This document shows positions 63,169 through 64,000 of a stretch of DNA of 64,000 nt, piece after piece; position 1 is the stretch's first letter, and every line of letters starts with the position of its first letter. Source of the stretch: Nocardioides sp. T2.26MG-1 (GTDB taxonomy: Bacteria; Actinomycetota; Actinomycetes; Propionibacteriales; Nocardioidaceae). A program made the position numbers and the translations under genes. The notes below the pieces were generated by a model that worked only from the letters and a program-made list of their open reading frames with translations, did not search any database and had not been told where the DNA came from. Location: the NCBI RefSeq assembly GCF_950101795.1, contig NZ_CATNLZ010000001.1, positions 379,382 to 443,381 of the forward strand, read 5' to 3'.

Positions 63169-64000
63169 CGGGGTCCCCGCGGAGTTGTTCGGGGGAGCGC
63201 AGCGGAGGAGACGAACTTCGTGGGGTGAGTTCGTCCCTCCATCCGCACCGGGACGGACGCGAAGCCGCGGACGTTGACCGAGTGCACCCGCACGCACGCG
63301 TCGTGGTCGACCTCGACGTGGCGGACCCGGCGCACGAGCTCGCGAAGCGCGATCCGGGCCTCGAGCCGGGCCAGGTTGGCACCGAGGCAGAAGTGCCGGC
63401 CGCCGCCGAAGCTGAGCAGCTGGGCGACCTCGTCCTTGTCCCGGAAGACGTCGTAGCGGTCGGGGTCGCTGAAGACCCGGTCGTCGCGGTTGGCCGAGCC
63501 GAGCACCAGCACGGCCTTGGACCCGGCGGGCGCGACCTTGCCGTGCAGCTCGACGTCCTGGAGCAGGTGCCGGGCGACCATCTGGCTGGAGGTGTCGTAG
63601 CGCAGCGTCTCCTCGACCCACGGCACCACGAGGTCGTCGGCGACCGCGGGGTCGGCGAACACCAACTCGCACTGCTCGGGGTGGTGGGTCAGGTGGAACA
63701 GCGCGTGCCCGAGCAGCTTGGTGGTGGTCTCGTTGCCCGCGACCACCATGAGGAACAGGAACGCGATGATCTCCTCGTCGGTGAGCTTGTCCCCGTCCAG
63801 CTCCGCCGCGAGCAGCGCGCTGGTGAGGTCCTCGGTGGGCTGCCGCTTGCGCTGCTCGATCATCTCCGCGTAGTAGCCGACCAGCGTCAGCGAGGCCTCC
63901 ATGCCCTCCCGCGGGACGTCGCGCACGCCCGGCTCGCGGTGCACGACGAGGTCGGCGAGCCGGCGCACCTCGGCGCGGTCGGCCTCGGGGACGCCCATCA
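63165..64000 (-). CDS. Cytochrome P450 (CYP123-like), 5' end cut by window
   Basis: The C-terminal 277 or more residues of a P450. I-helix VVAGNETTTKLLGHAL, EETLRYD (ExxR region), and heme motif SFGGGRHFCLGANLARLEAR. The visible MGVPEADRAEV is internal (relatives have sequence before it), so the gene continues beyond 64000. Same place as cyp123 (Rv0766c) next to the SDR-cyp51 pair. It probably shares the ferredoxin. Confidence 0.9.
   Translation of the reverse strand, partial: MGVPEADRAEVRRLADLVVHREPGVRDVPREGMEASLTLVGYYAEMIEQRKRQPTEDLTSALLAAELDGDKLTDEEIIAFLFLMVVAGNETTTKLLGHALFHLTHHPEQCELVFADPAVADDLVVPWVEETLRYDTSSQMVARHLLQDVELHGKVAPAGSKAVLVLGSANRDDRVFSDPDRYDVFRDKDEVAQLLSFGGGRHFCLGANLARLEARIALRELVRRVRHVEVDHDACVRVHSVNVRGFASVPVRMEGRTHPTKFVSSAALPRTTPRGPR

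Overview
The window comes from a very GC-rich actinobacterium, most likely Nocardioides or a close relative. The reasons are the overall base composition, frequent GTG starts, 4-bp ATGA/GTGA stop-start overlaps, actinobacterial gene orders (ftsH-folE-folP-folB-folK-DUF3180, a cyp51 cluster like that of Mycobacterium tuberculosis) and many Nocardioides-style palindromic intergenic repeats. The genus is inferred from these patterns, not from a marker gene. No rRNA, tRNA, CRISPR array, transposase or prophage gene was seen.

Layout. 1-4592 (minus): cofactor operon DUF2520 protein-panC-panD-nadB-nadC (CoA precursors and NAD), with nadC cut by the left edge. 4818-12962 (minus): complete nine-gene A/V-type ATPase operon (order H-C-I-K-F-E-A-B-D) ending in a universal stress protein. 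13059-16208: sulfotransferase and two family-2 glycosyltransferases, probably cell-surface glycan genes. 16253-19738 (plus): OpuC/ProXWV-type osmoprotectant ABC importer. 19745-24538 (minus): GNAT protein, two membrane proteins and the folate genes folE, folP, folB, folK. 24572-31699 (minus): ftsH, hpt, a secreted Ig-like protein, tilS, a zinc metalloprotease and a PBP4-type carboxypeptidase. 31797-35753: ppa, an acyl-CoA oxidase-like enzyme and an NlpC/P60 cell-wall hydrolase.

35997-38763 (plus): AraC-type regulator, a SCP2-type thiolase broken by an in-frame amber codon, and its zinc-ribbon/OB-fold partner. 38834-43738 (minus): PAP2 protein, then thiBPQ-type thiamine importer under a TPP riboswitch. 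43768-44084: repeat array. 44102-47009: ECF41 sigma factor with its carboxymuconolactone decarboxylase partner and matching promoter, an esterase and an ElaA-type acetyltransferase. 46999-51301: lipid/steroid-type oxidoreductases; two transcription starts carry KstR-like operators overlapping a putative -10 box directly before the start codon. 51299-56382: membrane proteins, a PrmC-like methyltransferase, a divergent HxlR/QorB-type redox pair, a secreted EEP-family protein, RNase HI and small proteins.

56556-64000 (minus): cyp123-like P450, SDR, CYP51 sterol demethylase, 3Fe-4S ferredoxin, NTF2-like protein, aldehyde dehydrogenase, SDR, 3-hydroxyisobutyrate dehydrogenase-like protein and CMD protein, nearly the same gene set as M. 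tuberculosis Rv0763c-Rv0771.

The most unusual structure is repeat-related: a perfect 64-nt palindrome with a second diverged copy; a palindromic repeat inside the N-terminal coding region of CYP51; a hairpin-rich extension of panC; and several other hairpin families at gene ends. Start codons were chosen from stop-start overlaps, ribosome binding sites and family starts, and remain predictions.
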